From: Clostridia bacterium
GTDB lineage: Bacteria; Bacillota; Clostridia; TANB77; CAG-508
Assembly: GCA_900754285.1 (NCBI GenBank)
Contig: CAAECB010000090.1
Location: 1 to 35,205, forward strand
Direction of reading: 5' to 3'
Length of the DNA: 35,205 bases
Positions 24,901 through 32,571 of this stretch are shown here, one piece after another (position 1 is the stretch's first letter; the number at the start of each line of letters is the position of its first letter). The notes beneath the pieces were generated by a model. The model did no database searches and was not told the DNA's origin. It saw only the letters and a list, made by a program, of their open reading frames with translations. The position numbers were made by a program, and so were the translations under genes.

Positions 24901-26873
24901 AAAAAGCATATGAAGTAGTTGTAACAAATACAAATAAAATATCTGATATGTGTGAGCAAATAAGCCCAATTTCACCAGAAAAATGTCCACCACATATACC
25001 AGGATGTGAGGAAACTATAAAAAATATTGCATATAGCAAAGCACATGAATTATATGGAAATCCATTGCCAGAAATAGTACAAACTAGGTTAGATAAAGAG
25101 TTGGACTCAATCATAAAAAATGGATTCTCAGTTATGTATATTATAGCTCAAAAACTAGTGTGGAAATCAAATGCAGATGGCTATATAGTAGGTTCCAGAG
25201 GTTCAGTAGGATCATCATTTGTGGCAAATATGACAGGTATTACAGAAGTAAATTCTTTGCCAGCACATTATAGATGTCCAAATTGCAAATATTCAGATTT
25301 TACAGATTATGGTGTAAAAAATGGATTTGACTTACCAGATAAAGATTGTCCAAAATGTGGACATAAATTGGCAAAAGATGGAATGGATATACCTTTTGAA
25401 ACATTCTTGGGATTTAATGGAGATAAAGAGCCAGATATAGATTTGAACTTCTCTGGAGAATATCAAGCAAAGGCACATAGATATACAGAAGTTATATTTG
25501 GAAAAGGTACAACATTTAAAGCAGGAACAATAGGAACAGTAGCAGAAAAAACAGCTTTTGGATATGTTAAAAATTATTTTGAAGAAAGGCATATACCAGT
25601 AAATAATGCAGAAATTAAAAGATTATCAGAAGGATGTACAGGAATAAAAAGAACAACAGGGCAACATCCAGGAGGAATAATAGTTGTACCAAAGGGAAGA
25701 GAAATTTATGAATTTTGCCCAGTACAACATCCAGCAGATGATCCAAATTCAGATATAATAACAACACATTTTGATTATCACTCAATAGATGCAAACTTGT
25801 TAAAACTAGATATTCTTGGCCATGATGATCCGACAGTAATACGTATGTTACAAGATATAACAGGAATAGATCCAACAAAAGTACCATTAGATGATAAAGA
25901 AACAATGTCAATATTTAGTTCAACAAAAGCATTAGGAGTAACACCAGAACAAATAAAATCAGAAGTAGGAAGTTATGGAATACCAGAGTTTGGAACAAAA
26001 TTTGTAAGAGGAATGCTTGTAGATACAAAACCAACAACATTTGATGAGCTAATACGTATATCTGGATTGTCACATGGAACTGATGTGTGGCTAGGAAATG
26101 CTCAAAGTTTGATTGAGCAAGGAACAGTAACATTAACAGAAGCAATATGTTGTCGTGATGATATAATGATATATTTAATAAAACAAGGTTTGCCACCAAA
26201 TCCATCATTTAAAATTATGGAAACAGTACGTAAAGGAAAGGCATTAAAAGACCCAGCAAAATGGGCCGAATATGTCGCATTAATGAAAGAACACAATGTA
26301 CCAGATTGGTATATAAAATCATGTGAAAAAATAAAATACATGTTCCCAAAAGCCCATGCAGCAGCATATGTAACAAACGCATTTAGAATAGCATGGTTTA
26401 AGGTACATCAACCAAAAGCATATTATGCAGCGTTTTTCTCAATAAGAGCAGCTGATGATTTTGATAGTGAGATAATGTGTTTTGGAAAAGAAAAAGTAAA
26501 AAATAAGATGAAAGAAATAGATTTATTAGGAAATAATGCAACTCCAAAAGATAAAACTATGTATCCAGTCTTAGAATTAGTTTTAGAAATGTATGAAAGA
26601 GGTTTTACGTTTTTGCCAATAGATTTATATAAATCAAGTAGTACGAAATTTATAGTAGAGGAAGATGGAATAAGACCACCATTAAATAGTATACCAGGTC
26701 TAGGAACAGTAGCAGCACAAGGAATTGAAAATGCAAGAAAAGATGGTAAATTTATGTCAATAGATGATTTGAAAATTAGATCCAAAGTAGGGGTATCTGT
26801 TACAGATTTACTTAAAAAATTCGGTTGCCTTGATGGCATGAGCCAAAGTAATCAGATTAGTTTGTTTGGCTGA
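21990..26873 (+). CDS. polC: DNA polymerase III alpha subunit, PolC type, with duplicated OB domain
   Basis: The replicative polymerase of low-GC Gram-positives, with built-in 3'-5' proofreading. The product has 1627 residues, against about 1440 in Bacillus. The order is an N-terminal domain (1-185), a Ser/Asn/Gln-rich linker (about 190-240), and two tandem OB folds (about 284-380 and 405-502). The PHP domain follows (RVELHMHTK, near 517), interrupted by the DEDD exonuclease (VLDLETTGF, about 607-770). The polymerase core has GSRGSVGSS (near 1067), zinc-knuckle Cys pairs CPNC/CPKC (1095-1123) and catalytic PDIDLNFSGE (near 1147). A helix-hairpin-helix end carries GLGTVAAQGI. It ends with the short clamp-binding-like QISLFG. 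ATG 21990 follows GGGGGAAGGA. Its TGA stop overlaps a dispersed repeat. Confidence 0.95.
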   Translation: MGEPQVQLKKVKEIFSDYKTRANIMEAKILGLNLLKKKKILELIIESDEYIEIKELWYLEKYLRERFLFENIELEIKYTDDVRVKSVEEEWTNLICYMTHKYPLAKPMLLLKSKIEVSDKIINVKMHIRGAEFLKAKKTDVILQKMIKNILGKDYKIELEEDIDKEEIRKYHEKMRKQEEEEIQRAQAIAESMQHEQNSEFGGNSSSQYQNTTASSGDGKSTNSSASGNVSKQEEYNDPDYRMPTDVDGYMQPQDVPPEDIIPEIAGELQYIMGKPSKAKEKKVKIKDITANDGRVTLEGRIISNQARETKSGKGMIILELYDGTGTITCKSFAKDIKEGNEIVEKIKNAKAIKLIGKAGLDTYVGDVTVIANTIIETDSEVPELPTEAEDTPLIYGNNINITEPLVKIENLGVDDGKVCIDGEVIGVEEKPIKNQKVILSIDIYDGTSTMTCKAFVQSEQCKKVVKRLKGSKGVRLAGTAQMDSFSNELTIMASTIIESEGIKKEIRQDNSEVKRVELHMHTKMSQMDAMTSATDLIKRAMKWGMKSIAITDHGVVQAFPEAHKLLGVDNPDMKVIYGVEAYLAPDNTKSIYNSKGQTLDTTYCVLDLETTGFSAINDRITEIGVMKYKSGEVIGEFSEFVNPERHIPERVTEVTNITDDMVKDADTIKKVFPRLLEFLGKDCVIVAHNANFDVGFLKQNAKVLGYEFDYTYLDTLSLAKDLFPDYKKYKLGKIAENLGIKVEVAHRALDDVDTTVKVFRVMLEMLEKRGANTIDDIDRVAADKEAKKEEYKKLKTYHAIILATNYVGLRNLYKLVSLSHVNYFYRKPRILKSLYKKYSEGLILGSACEAGELYQAIEQGKSDEELEEIAQDYDYLEIQPIGNNEFLVRQGIMRDEEELRDINRKIVALGEKLNKLVVATCDVHFMDPQDEIYRRMLQAGQKYDDADEQAPLYLRTTEEMLKEFSYLGEEKAYEVVVTNTNKISDMCEQISPISPEKCPPHIPGCEETIKNIAYSKAHELYGNPLPEIVQTRLDKELDSIIKNGFSVMYIIAQKLVWKSNADGYIVGSRGSVGSSFVANMTGITEVNSLPAHYRCPNCKYSDFTDYGVKNGFDLPDKDCPKCGHKLAKDGMDIPFETFLGFNGDKEPDIDLNFSGEYQAKAHRYTEVIFGKGTTFKAGTIGTVAEKTAFGYVKNYFEERHIPVNNAEIKRLSEGCTGIKRTTGQHPGGIIVVPKGREIYEFCPVQHPADDPNSDIITTHFDYHSIDANLLKLDILGHDDPTVIRMLQDITGIDPTKVPLDDKETMSIFSSTKALGVTPEQIKSEVGSYGIPEFGTKFVRGMLVDTKPTTFDELIRISGLSHGTDVWLGNAQSLIEQGTVTLTEAICCRDDIMIYLIKQGLPPNPSFKIMETVRKGKALKDPAKWAEYVALMKEHNVPDWYIKSCEKIKYMFPKAHAAAYVTNAFRIAWFKVHQPKAYYAAFFSIRAADDFDSEIMCFGKEKVKNKMKEIDLLGNNATPKDKTMYPVLELVLEMYERGFTFLPIDLYKSSSTKFIVEEDGIRPPLNSIPGLGTVAAQGIENARKDGKFMSIDDLKIRSKVGVSVTDLLKKFGCLDGMSQSNQISLFG

Positions 26874-26901
26874 TGTTTTTGAGTCCGTCCCCAAAAACAC
26901 C
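26872..26901 (-). repeat. Dispersed palindromic repeat, copy 3
   Basis: On the minus strand: GGTGTTTTT, core GGGGACGGACTC, then AAAAACATC. It begins inside the polC TGA stop codon, so the end of the gene and the edge of the repeat coincide. Confidence 0.85.
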
Positions 26902-26908
26902 CAAGGCA

Positions 26909-26940
26909 GATATTTTTCTTGCTCAGTCCCCAAAAACATC
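26909..26940 (-). repeat. Dispersed palindromic repeat, copy 4 (degenerate)
   Basis: On the minus strand: GATGTTTTT, GGGGACTGAGC, then AAGAAAAATATC, a diverged copy seven bases from copy 3 in the same orientation. Confidence 0.7.
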
Positions 26941-26947
26941 AAACAAG

Positions 26948-26988
26948 AAAAAAAGCATTAAACTTATATTGGTTAATGCTTTTTCTGT
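26948..26988. terminator. Bidirectional terminator after polC
   Basis: The stem AAAAAGCATTAA (26950-26961) pairs with TTAATGCTTTTT (26973-26984), with A-run and T-run flanks. It serves polC and the convergent gene at 27022. Confidence 0.85.
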
Positions 26989-27021
26989 TCTTAATAAGAA
27001 TCTTTGATTTACAAGTTATAA

Positions 27022-27246
27022 TTATTTTGGAAACATTACATAGTTATCATCTGGAGTAATGTAGCGTAAAAGAATAACTTGTTTTTTATCTTTTGACAAT
27101 ATCAAAGAAACTAAGTAATAGTCCTCTGGTAAAGAGAAAGATAAAATTTTACCATTACAATCTTTTGCTAACTTTACTTCTGGATGTTCAGTTTGGAAAG
27201 TATCCCAATTTGACTCTAACCGCACACCCTTTAATTTTTTACTCAT
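27022..27246 (-). CDS. Small protein of unknown function
   Basis: A 74-residue soluble protein with alternating beta and loop character (KILSFSLPEDYYLVSLILS, then KKQVILLRYITPDDNYVMFPK). I do not recognise the family. It is supported as a real gene by a strong ribosome site (GGGGGAG on the minus strand, seven bases before ATG 27246), a matching upstream promoter, and a terminator beyond its stop. Confidence 0.7.
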   Translation of the reverse strand: MSKKLKGVRLESNWDTFQTEHPEVKLAKDCNGKILSFSLPEDYYLVSLILSKDKKQVILLRYITPDDNYVMFPK

Positions 27247-27272
27247 AATGTTGCTCCCCCTTGTATAGATAA

Positions 27273-27301
27273 ATTATAAGACTGTAACTACTATAGCACA
27301 A
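27273..27301 (-). promoter_or_regulatory. Promoter of the 27022-27246 gene
   Basis: On the minus strand TTGTGC (27301-27296), 17 bases, TATAAT (27278-27273). Confidence 0.65.
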
Positions 27302-27401
27302 AAAAAACGAAATAGCAATAAATATATATAAATTAGGTAAAAACTACAATTAATAAAATGGATGAATAAGAAAATCATAAATTTGATGATGTAGAAATTT
27401 T

Positions 27402-27990
27402 CTAAAAGAAATCTAAAGGATTTGTATATTGATTATTAATTCTGAAACCTAAATGTAAATGGCAACCTGTGGTGGCTCCATTTGTAGGTTTTCCGTTTTC
27501 ATCTTTATATGTATTGCCGAGGAACACCATAGACATTTTTAGGACCTACTAAGCCAATAATTTGTCCTTGTGTGATAATATCACCAACAGAAACCATGAA
27601 ATTAGGATCAACATGGCAGTAGCTTACTTTAAAATTATCAAAAGAAAGGGTTATGGTATAACCTCCTGCACCTAAAAAATTTGTAAAAGTGATTTCTCCA
27701 TCATGAATAGCAATAAGTTTTGTTCCTTGTGGAGCAGGTATGTCGCAACCATAATGAAAGCTAGATGCTCCACCAGTTGGGGCTGTTCTTTTTCCAAATG
27801 GTGAACTAAGTCTAGTGTAACCAGGAATTGGCCATACAAAGCCATTTTGATTTATTTCTAAATTTGTATTTGTTTGATTTTTATTAGAATCTGTTTGTGT
27901 AGATCCTTTTATTATTGGAGTAAAAAAGATGCAAATAAAAAGAGTAATTATAATAAGGATATAAAAAAGTTTTGTAAATAGATTTTTTAT
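27402..27990 (-). pseudogene. M23 metallopeptidase (LytM/murein hydrolase type), frameshifted and without AUG
   Basis: Read on the minus strand, AAAGGAGG is followed seven bases later by ATA (27990-27988), with no in-frame ATG, GTG or TTG nearby. The frame gives a membrane helix (FYILIIITLFICIFF), a short Asn/Thr linker, then an M23 domain: SSPFGKRTAPTG, FHYGCDIPAPQGT (zinc ligands His and Asp), GGYTITLSF and CHVDPN. At CCT-CGG-CAA (near 27519) it turns out of frame and stops at TAA 27507-27505 after 161 codons. Skipping one C restores GNTYKDENGKPTNGATTG, the zinc-binding HLHL and NPLDFF, ending at TAG 27404-27402. As written, the product lacks HxH and would be inactive. Decay, an assembly error or +1 recoding are the options. 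Confidence 0.8.
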
Positions 27991-28155
27991 AAAACCACCT
28001 CCTTTCTGATTATATTTATAAATTTTGAAAGTTTTAGCGATTTACTAAATATGAATTAAAATTTATATTGAACAAAATTTGAAATAAAACTTGAAAATAT
28101 AATAGCATGGAAATATTGTTGTGTCAATAAAAATGTAAAAAATAGGCAAAAACAC

Positions 28156-28184
28156 TTGACAAATCAACAAAAATAGTGTAAAGT
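28156..28184 (+). promoter_or_regulatory. Probable promoter of the ylxM-ffh operon
   Basis: TTGACA (28156-28161), 17 bases, TAAAGT (28179-28184). The -35 is perfect and the -10 weak. It lies about 70 bases before ylxM. The rest of 27991-28155 is the AT-rich divergent upstream region of the M23 remnant. Confidence 0.5.
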
Positions 28185-28256
28185 ATATTTGCATTACGAA
28201 AATTAAATGCTTGTATATCCAGAATTGCTTTGTTTAAGTAAGAAAGGGATGGCTAA

Positions 28257-28652
28257 ATGGAAGAAAAGTTAGAAGAAAATGTAGAAGAAAATGTAGAAGA
28301 AAAAATAAAGAAAAAAGTAAAAATAAGCATGTTATGTGAATATTACGGAAGCTTATTAACAAAAAAGCAATATACATTTTTAAATGATTATTATAATAAT
28401 GATTTATCTCTTTCAGAAATAGCAGATAACAATCAAATAACGAGGCAAGCTGTAAGAGACATAATAAAGAAGGGAGAGAAAAAACTTTTCGAATATGAAG
28501 AAAAGTTAGCATTTATGAAAAGGATGTTAAAACAAAATAAGAAAATTGCAAAAATATTATCACAAATAACAAAAATAGAAAAAGGATATTCAGACAAACA
28601 AATTGCAATAATCTTAGAGGATGTAAAAAAAGAATTAGACGAATTAAGATAA
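28257..28652 (+). CDS. ylxM: YlxM-family DNA-binding protein (sigma-70 region 4-like)
   Basis: A 131-residue YlxM/p13-like protein, normally encoded with ffh in Firmicutes and associated with the signal recognition particle pathway. The core has the typical KKVKISMLCEYYGSLLTKKQ, then the HTH region YYNNDLSLSEIADNNQITRQAVRD. The N-terminus has an unusual acidic repeat, EEKLEENVEENVEEK. AAGAAAGGG lies seven bases before the ATG. ffh follows after 107 bases. Confidence 0.92.
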   Translation: MEEKLEENVEENVEEKIKKKVKISMLCEYYGSLLTKKQYTFLNDYYNNDLSLSEIADNNQITRQAVRDIIKKGEKKLFEYEEKLAFMKRMLKQNKKIAKILSQITKIEKGYSDKQIAIILEDVKKELDELR

Positions 28653-28759
28653 TAGAAAAAAGCTAAATTAGCTGTTAAAAGTAGTGATGTAAAATCAAAA
28701 AACGTCTAACTAATAAAAAATAAAAGTGTCCATTAAAACATAAAAAAGGAGTGTATCAA

Positions 28760-30112
28760 ATGGCATTTGAAGGATTATCCAATCGTTTACAAGAAATCAC
28801 AAGAAAAATGAGAGGAAAAGCAAGAATAACAGAATCAGACTTGAAGGAAATGCTAAGAGAAGTAAAACTTGCTTTACTAGAAGCAGATGTAAACTATAAA
28901 ATAGTAAAAGAATTTATAAACACAATACAAGAAAAAGCATTAGGTCAAGATGTATTAAAATCATTAACACCAGGGCAACAAGTAGTAAAAATAGTAAAAG
29001 ATGAATTAGTAGAATTACTAGGAGGAGTAGAAAGCAAAGTAAATTTTACACCAAATCCACCAACAATAATAATGCTAGTAGGTTTGCAAGGTTCAGGAAA
29101 AACAACCACAGCAGGAAAATTAGCAAACTTATTCAGAAAGCAAGGAAAAAAGCCATTACTTGTAGCATGTGATGTATATAGACCAGCAGCTATAAAACAA
29201 TTACAAGTAGTAGGGGCACAACTAAACATACCAGTATTTAGTAATGAACAATCAAAAGATGTAGTGCATATTGCAAAACAAGCAATAAATGTGGCAATAT
29301 CAAAATTAAATGATGTAATAATATTAGATACAGCAGGTCGACTACAAATAGATGAGCAACTAATGCAAGAACTAAAAAATGTAAAAACAGCAGTAAAACC
29401 ACATGAAATACTATTAGTAGTAGACTCAATGACAGGACAAGAAGCAGTAAATGTAGCAGACACATTTAATAAAGAAGTAGGAATAGATGGAATAGTATTA
29501 ACCAAATTAGATGGTGATACACGTGGTGGTGCAGCATTATCAGTAAAAAAAGTAACAGGAAAGCCAATCAAATTTGCAGCAACAGGAGAAAAACTAAGTG
29601 ATATAGAAGTTTTCCATCCAGACAGAATGGCACAAAGAATTTTAGGAATGGGAGACATCTTATCTGTAATAGAAAAAGCTGAAGAAACATTTGACATGGA
29701 ACAAGCAGAAAAGCTTGAAAAACAGATGAGAAAAAGAGAATTTGATTTAGATGATTACTTAGCACAATTAAGACAAGTCAAAAAAATGGGTTCATTTTCA
29801 TCATTACTAAAAATGATTCCAGGAATGAATCAATTAAAAGATGTAAAAGTAGATGATAAAGAATTTGAAAGAATAGAAGCAATGATTTGTTCTATGACAA
29901 AACAAGAAAAGAGAAATATAAAAATCTTAAATGGAAGTCGTAGACAAAGAATTGCAAAAGGAAGTGGAACATCAGTACAAGAAGTTAATAAATTTATAAA
30001 ATCCTTTGAAATGACACAAAAAATGATGAAACAATTAAAAAGTAACAAAGGTGGCATGAAAAAATTAATGAAAGGTATTGATGAAAATACATTGAAAAAT
30101 TTTAAATTTTAA
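28760..30112 (+). CDS. ffh: Signal recognition particle GTPase Ffh
   Basis: Binds signal sequences of nascent membrane proteins with 4.5S RNA and docks with FtsY. It has 450 residues. An N-domain helix bundle is followed by the G-domain with P-loop GLQGSGKTT (108-116), DTAGR, TKLDGDTRGG and the insert-box region. The C-terminal M-domain is Met-rich (KKMGSFSSLLKMIPGM, then EMTQKMMKQL). ATG 28760 follows AAAAAAGGAG; a GTG at 28751 overlaps the spacing. It leads the SRP-ribosomal operon after ylxM. Confidence 0.97.
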   Translation: MAFEGLSNRLQEITRKMRGKARITESDLKEMLREVKLALLEADVNYKIVKEFINTIQEKALGQDVLKSLTPGQQVVKIVKDELVELLGGVESKVNFTPNPPTIIMLVGLQGSGKTTTAGKLANLFRKQGKKPLLVACDVYRPAAIKQLQVVGAQLNIPVFSNEQSKDVVHIAKQAINVAISKLNDVIILDTAGRLQIDEQLMQELKNVKTAVKPHEILLVVDSMTGQEAVNVADTFNKEVGIDGIVLTKLDGDTRGGAALSVKKVTGKPIKFAATGEKLSDIEVFHPDRMAQRILGMGDILSVIEKAEETFDMEQAEKLEKQMRKREFDLDDYLAQLRQVKKMGSFSSLLKMIPGMNQLKDVKVDDKEFERIEAMICSMTKQEKRNIKILNGSRRQRIAKGSGTSVQEVNKFIKSFEMTQKMMKQLKSNKGGMKKLMKGIDENTLKNFKF

Positions 30113-30143
30113 AAAAAGTTATCAGTTTAAGGAGGTGATATTC

Positions 30144-30377
30144 ATGGTAAAAATCAGATTACAAAGACAAGGAAAGAAAAAAGCTCCATTTTATCATATT
30201 GTAGTAGCAGATTCAAGAAGCCCAAGAGATGGTAAAATAGTAGAACAAATAGGAACATATGATCCAATGACAAATCCATCTACAGTTGTATTAGACAAAG
30301 AAAAAGTAGAAAAATGGATCAAAAATGGTGCAAAACCAACAGACACAGTAAAAGCATTAATCGAAAAAGCAAAATAG
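30144..30377 (+). CDS. rpsP: 30S ribosomal protein S16
   Basis: A 77-residue small-subunit protein starting MVKIRLQRQGKKKAPFYHIV, with the conserved DSRSPRDGK and GTYDPM. GGAGGTGAT gives a strong ribosome site before ATG 30144, 31 bases after ffh. Confidence 0.97.
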   Translation: MVKIRLQRQGKKKAPFYHIVVADSRSPRDGKIVEQIGTYDPMTNPSTVVLDKEKVEKWIKNGAKPTDTVKALIEKAK

Positions 30378-30405
30378 TTTTAATGCAAATAGGGAGGAAT
30401 AGGAT

Positions 30406-30645
30406 ATGAAAGATATCTTAGAAACCATTGTAAAGCATTTAGTTGAAAACCAAGATGCAGTAAAGATTACAGAAGCAACAGATTCCGAAAATGAAAAAAT
30501 AGTTAAATTCACGGTAAATGTTGCAAAAGAAGATATGGGAAAAATAATAGGCAAACAAGGTAAAAATGCAAGAGCTATTAGAACTGTTATGAAATCAGTA
30601 GCTGCAAAAGAAAGAAAAAAAGTAGATATTGAATTTGCTGAATAA
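30406..30645 (+). CDS. khpA: KH-domain RNA-binding protein KhpA
   Basis: A 79-residue single KH-domain protein with the GxxG loop GKIIGKQG (45-52), formerly YlqC. In Gram-positives it partners KhpB (Jag/EloR) in RNA binding and in cell elongation control. GGGAGG precedes the ATG. Its place between rpsP and rimM is the standard one. Confidence 0.95.
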   Translation: MKDILETIVKHLVENQDAVKITEATDSENEKIVKFTVNVAKEDMGKIIGKQGKNARAIRTVMKSVAAKERKKVDIEFAE

Positions 30646-30657
30646 GGGAGTAATGGC

Positions 30658-31167
30658 ATGCAAGAATATTTTGAAATTGGGCAAATTGTAAATACATTTG
30701 GAATAAAAGGAATGGTAAAAGTAGTTCCATATACAGATGATATTACAAGATTTGACAATTTAAAAAAAGTATATGTAGAAATTAAAAATAATAAAAAAAT
30801 CTATGAAATAGAAGAAATAAAATATCATAAAAATATGGTATTAATAAAATTCAAAGGAATAGACAAAGTAGAAGATGCAGAAACTTTGCGAAATGCAAGC
30901 TTAAAAGTAGAACGTAAAGATGCTGTGCCATTAGAAGAAGGAAGCTATTATATAGCAGACCTTATAGGAATGCAAGTCTATACCGAAGATGGCATCATTT
31001 TAGGGGTTTTACAAGATATATATAATACAGGAAGTAATGATATATATGTTGTAAGAAATGAATTAGGCAAACAAATTTTATTGCCAGCCATCAAAGAAGT
31101 AATAAAAAATATTTCATTAGAAGATAATAAAATAACAGTACATTTGTTAGAAGGATTAGATGTGTAA
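30658..31167 (+). CDS. rimM: 16S rRNA processing protein RimM
   Basis: An assembly factor of the 30S head that binds S19. The 169-residue product begins EYFEIGQIVNTFGIKGMVKV and has the C-terminal PRC-barrel part with YYIADLIGMQVYTEDG, then GKQILLPAI. AAGGGAG lies before the ATG, 12 bases after khpA. Confidence 0.95.
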   Translation: MQEYFEIGQIVNTFGIKGMVKVVPYTDDITRFDNLKKVYVEIKNNKKIYEIEEIKYHKNMVLIKFKGIDKVEDAETLRNASLKVERKDAVPLEEGSYYIADLIGMQVYTEDGIILGVLQDIYNTGSNDIYVVRNELGKQILLPAIKEVIKNISLEDNKITVHLLEGLDV

Positions 31168-31168
31168 T

Positions 31169-31873
31169 ATGAAATTTGATATATTAACTTTATTCCCAGA
31201 AATGTTCGAACCTATAAATCAAAGTATTTTAGGAAGGGCACAGGAAAAAAATATAATAAATATCAATGTAATAAATATACGTGATTTTTCAGAAAATAAG
31301 CATAAAAAAGTAGATGATACTCCATATGGTGGTGGAGCAGGGATGGTTATAATGCCAGATGTAGTATATAGAGCTTATAATTCTATAGATAATATAGAAA
31401 ATGCTAAAGTAATATATATGTCACCACAAGGACAAACTTTAAATCAAACAAAAGTAGAGAGTTTGGCAAAAGAAGAACATCTAATAATATTATGTGGACA
31501 TTATGAAGGAATAGATCAAAGAGTGTTAGACAAAATTGTTGATGAAGAAATTTCTATTGGTGATTATGTTTTAACAGGTGGAGAAATTCCAGCTATGGCT
31601 TTAATAGATAGTGTTAGCAGATATGTAGAAGGTGTTTTAACAGGAGAATCAATAAAAGAAGAATCATTTTCACAAGGATTACTTGAATATCCTCAATATA
31701 CAAGACCAGAAGTTTTTGAAGGTGTAAAAGTACCAGAAATTTTATTATCTGGCCATCATGAAAATATTGATAAATGGCGTAAAGAACAATCTATACATAT
31801 AACTAAAAAGAAAAGACCAGATTTGTTAAAAAATTATCCTTTATCTAAAAAAGAAATTTTAGAAAATAAATAA
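31169..31873 (+). CDS. trmD: tRNA (guanine-N1)-methyltransferase
   Basis: Makes m1G37 in tRNAs reading CUN, CCN and CGG codons, which prevents +1 frameshifting. The 234-residue product starts MKFDILTLFPEMF, with the knot-fold AdoMet site LCGHYEGIDQRV and GDYVLTGGE. An in-frame ATG at 31160 overlaps the rimM stop codon and would add MCN; both starts are possible, and I prefer 31169 by family comparison. Translational coupling with rimM is likely. Confidence 0.95.
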   Translation: MKFDILTLFPEMFEPINQSILGRAQEKNIININVINIRDFSENKHKKVDDTPYGGGAGMVIMPDVVYRAYNSIDNIENAKVIYMSPQGQTLNQTKVESLAKEEHLIILCGHYEGIDQRVLDKIVDEEISIGDYVLTGGEIPAMALIDSVSRYVEGVLTGESIKEESFSQGLLEYPQYTRPEVFEGVKVPEILLSGHHENIDKWRKEQSIHITKKKRPDLLKNYPLSKKEILENK

Positions 31874-31878
31874 ATGAA

Positions 31879-31899
31879 GTACCAATTATTATAAGGTAC
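31879..31899 (+). promoter_or_regulatory. Small stem-loop in the rplS leader
   Basis: GTACC (31879-31883) pairs with GGTAC (31895-31899) around an AT loop, upstream of the rplS ribosome site. It could be a relative of the L19 autoregulatory leader of Firmicutes, but the stem is only five base pairs. Confidence 0.25.
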
Positions 31900-31934
31900 C
31901 GCTCAAAAAAGTAAAGAAGGAGGTAAATTCTAAA

Positions 31935-32465
31935 ATGGATATTATAAAATCAATCGAACATGAACAACTTAAGAATAAAATTCCAGAATTAAAAGTAGGA
32001 AATACAGTAAAAGTACATGTAAGAATTAAAGAAGGAAACAAAGAAAGAATCCAAGTTTTTGAAGGAATTATTATTAAAGTACAAGGTGGAGGACTTAACC
32101 AAACATTTACAGTTAGAAAAACATCTTATGGTGTAGGAGTAGAAAAAACATTTTTAATCCATTCACCATTAGTTGAAAAAGTAGAATTAGTAAGAGTTGG
32201 TAAAGCTAGACGTGCTAAATTATATTACTTAAGAGATAGAGTTGGAAAAGCTGCTAAAACTAAAGAATTAGTTGGAGCAAGAATTGAAAACAGAGAAATC
32301 ACAGTAAAAGAAGATTTAGTAGAAGAACCAGTTGCTGAAGAAGCAGCTGCTCCAGAAGAAGCCCCAGCTGTTGAAACTACTGCAGTTGAAACACAAGAAG
32401 TTGTTGATACAGTTAAAGAAACACCAGTAGAAACAGTAAAAGATGAAGCTGAAAAAGCTGAATAA
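31935..32465 (+). CDS. rplS: 50S ribosomal protein L19 with acidic C-terminal extension
   Basis: The first 115 or so residues are a normal L19 (MDIIKSIEHEQLKNKIPEL, VFEGIIIKVQGGGLNQTFTVRK, SYGVGVEKTF, RRAKLYYLRDRVGKAAK). A further tail of about 50 residues, rich in Glu, Ala, Val and Pro (VAEEAAAPEEAPAVETTAVE and onward), brings the total to 176, where most bacteria have 113-120. GGAGG precedes the ATG. It closes the ffh-trmD operon. The tail uses GCT and GCA codons like the core. Confidence 0.95.
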   Translation: MDIIKSIEHEQLKNKIPELKVGNTVKVHVRIKEGNKERIQVFEGIIIKVQGGGLNQTFTVRKTSYGVGVEKTFLIHSPLVEKVELVRVGKARRAKLYYLRDRVGKAAKTKELVGARIENREITVKEDLVEEPVAEEAAAPEEAPAVETTAVETQEVVDTVKETPVETVKDEAEKAE

Positions 32466-32472
32466 AGAGACA

Positions 32473-32545
32473 GATGCTTTTTGGAACGGAGAAATAAAAA
32501 CATTGCCGCTAGGTAATGTTTTTTTGCTCCGTCCACAAAAGCATC
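32473..32545. repeat. Paired dispersed repeats forming a 73-nt hairpin (copies 5 and 6)
   Basis: A diverged repeat GATGCTTTTT-GGAACGGAG-AAATAAAAACATT (32473-32504) faces its inverted partner (32515-32545) across GCCGCTAGGT. The RNA hairpin has about 30 pairs with few mismatches. It sits eight bases after the rplS stop and 26 before the convergent dacF stop, where a bidirectional terminator is expected and no other one is visible. Confidence 0.8.
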
Positions 32546-32571
32546 AGCCTCTTTTTCCATACTCTATCTTT

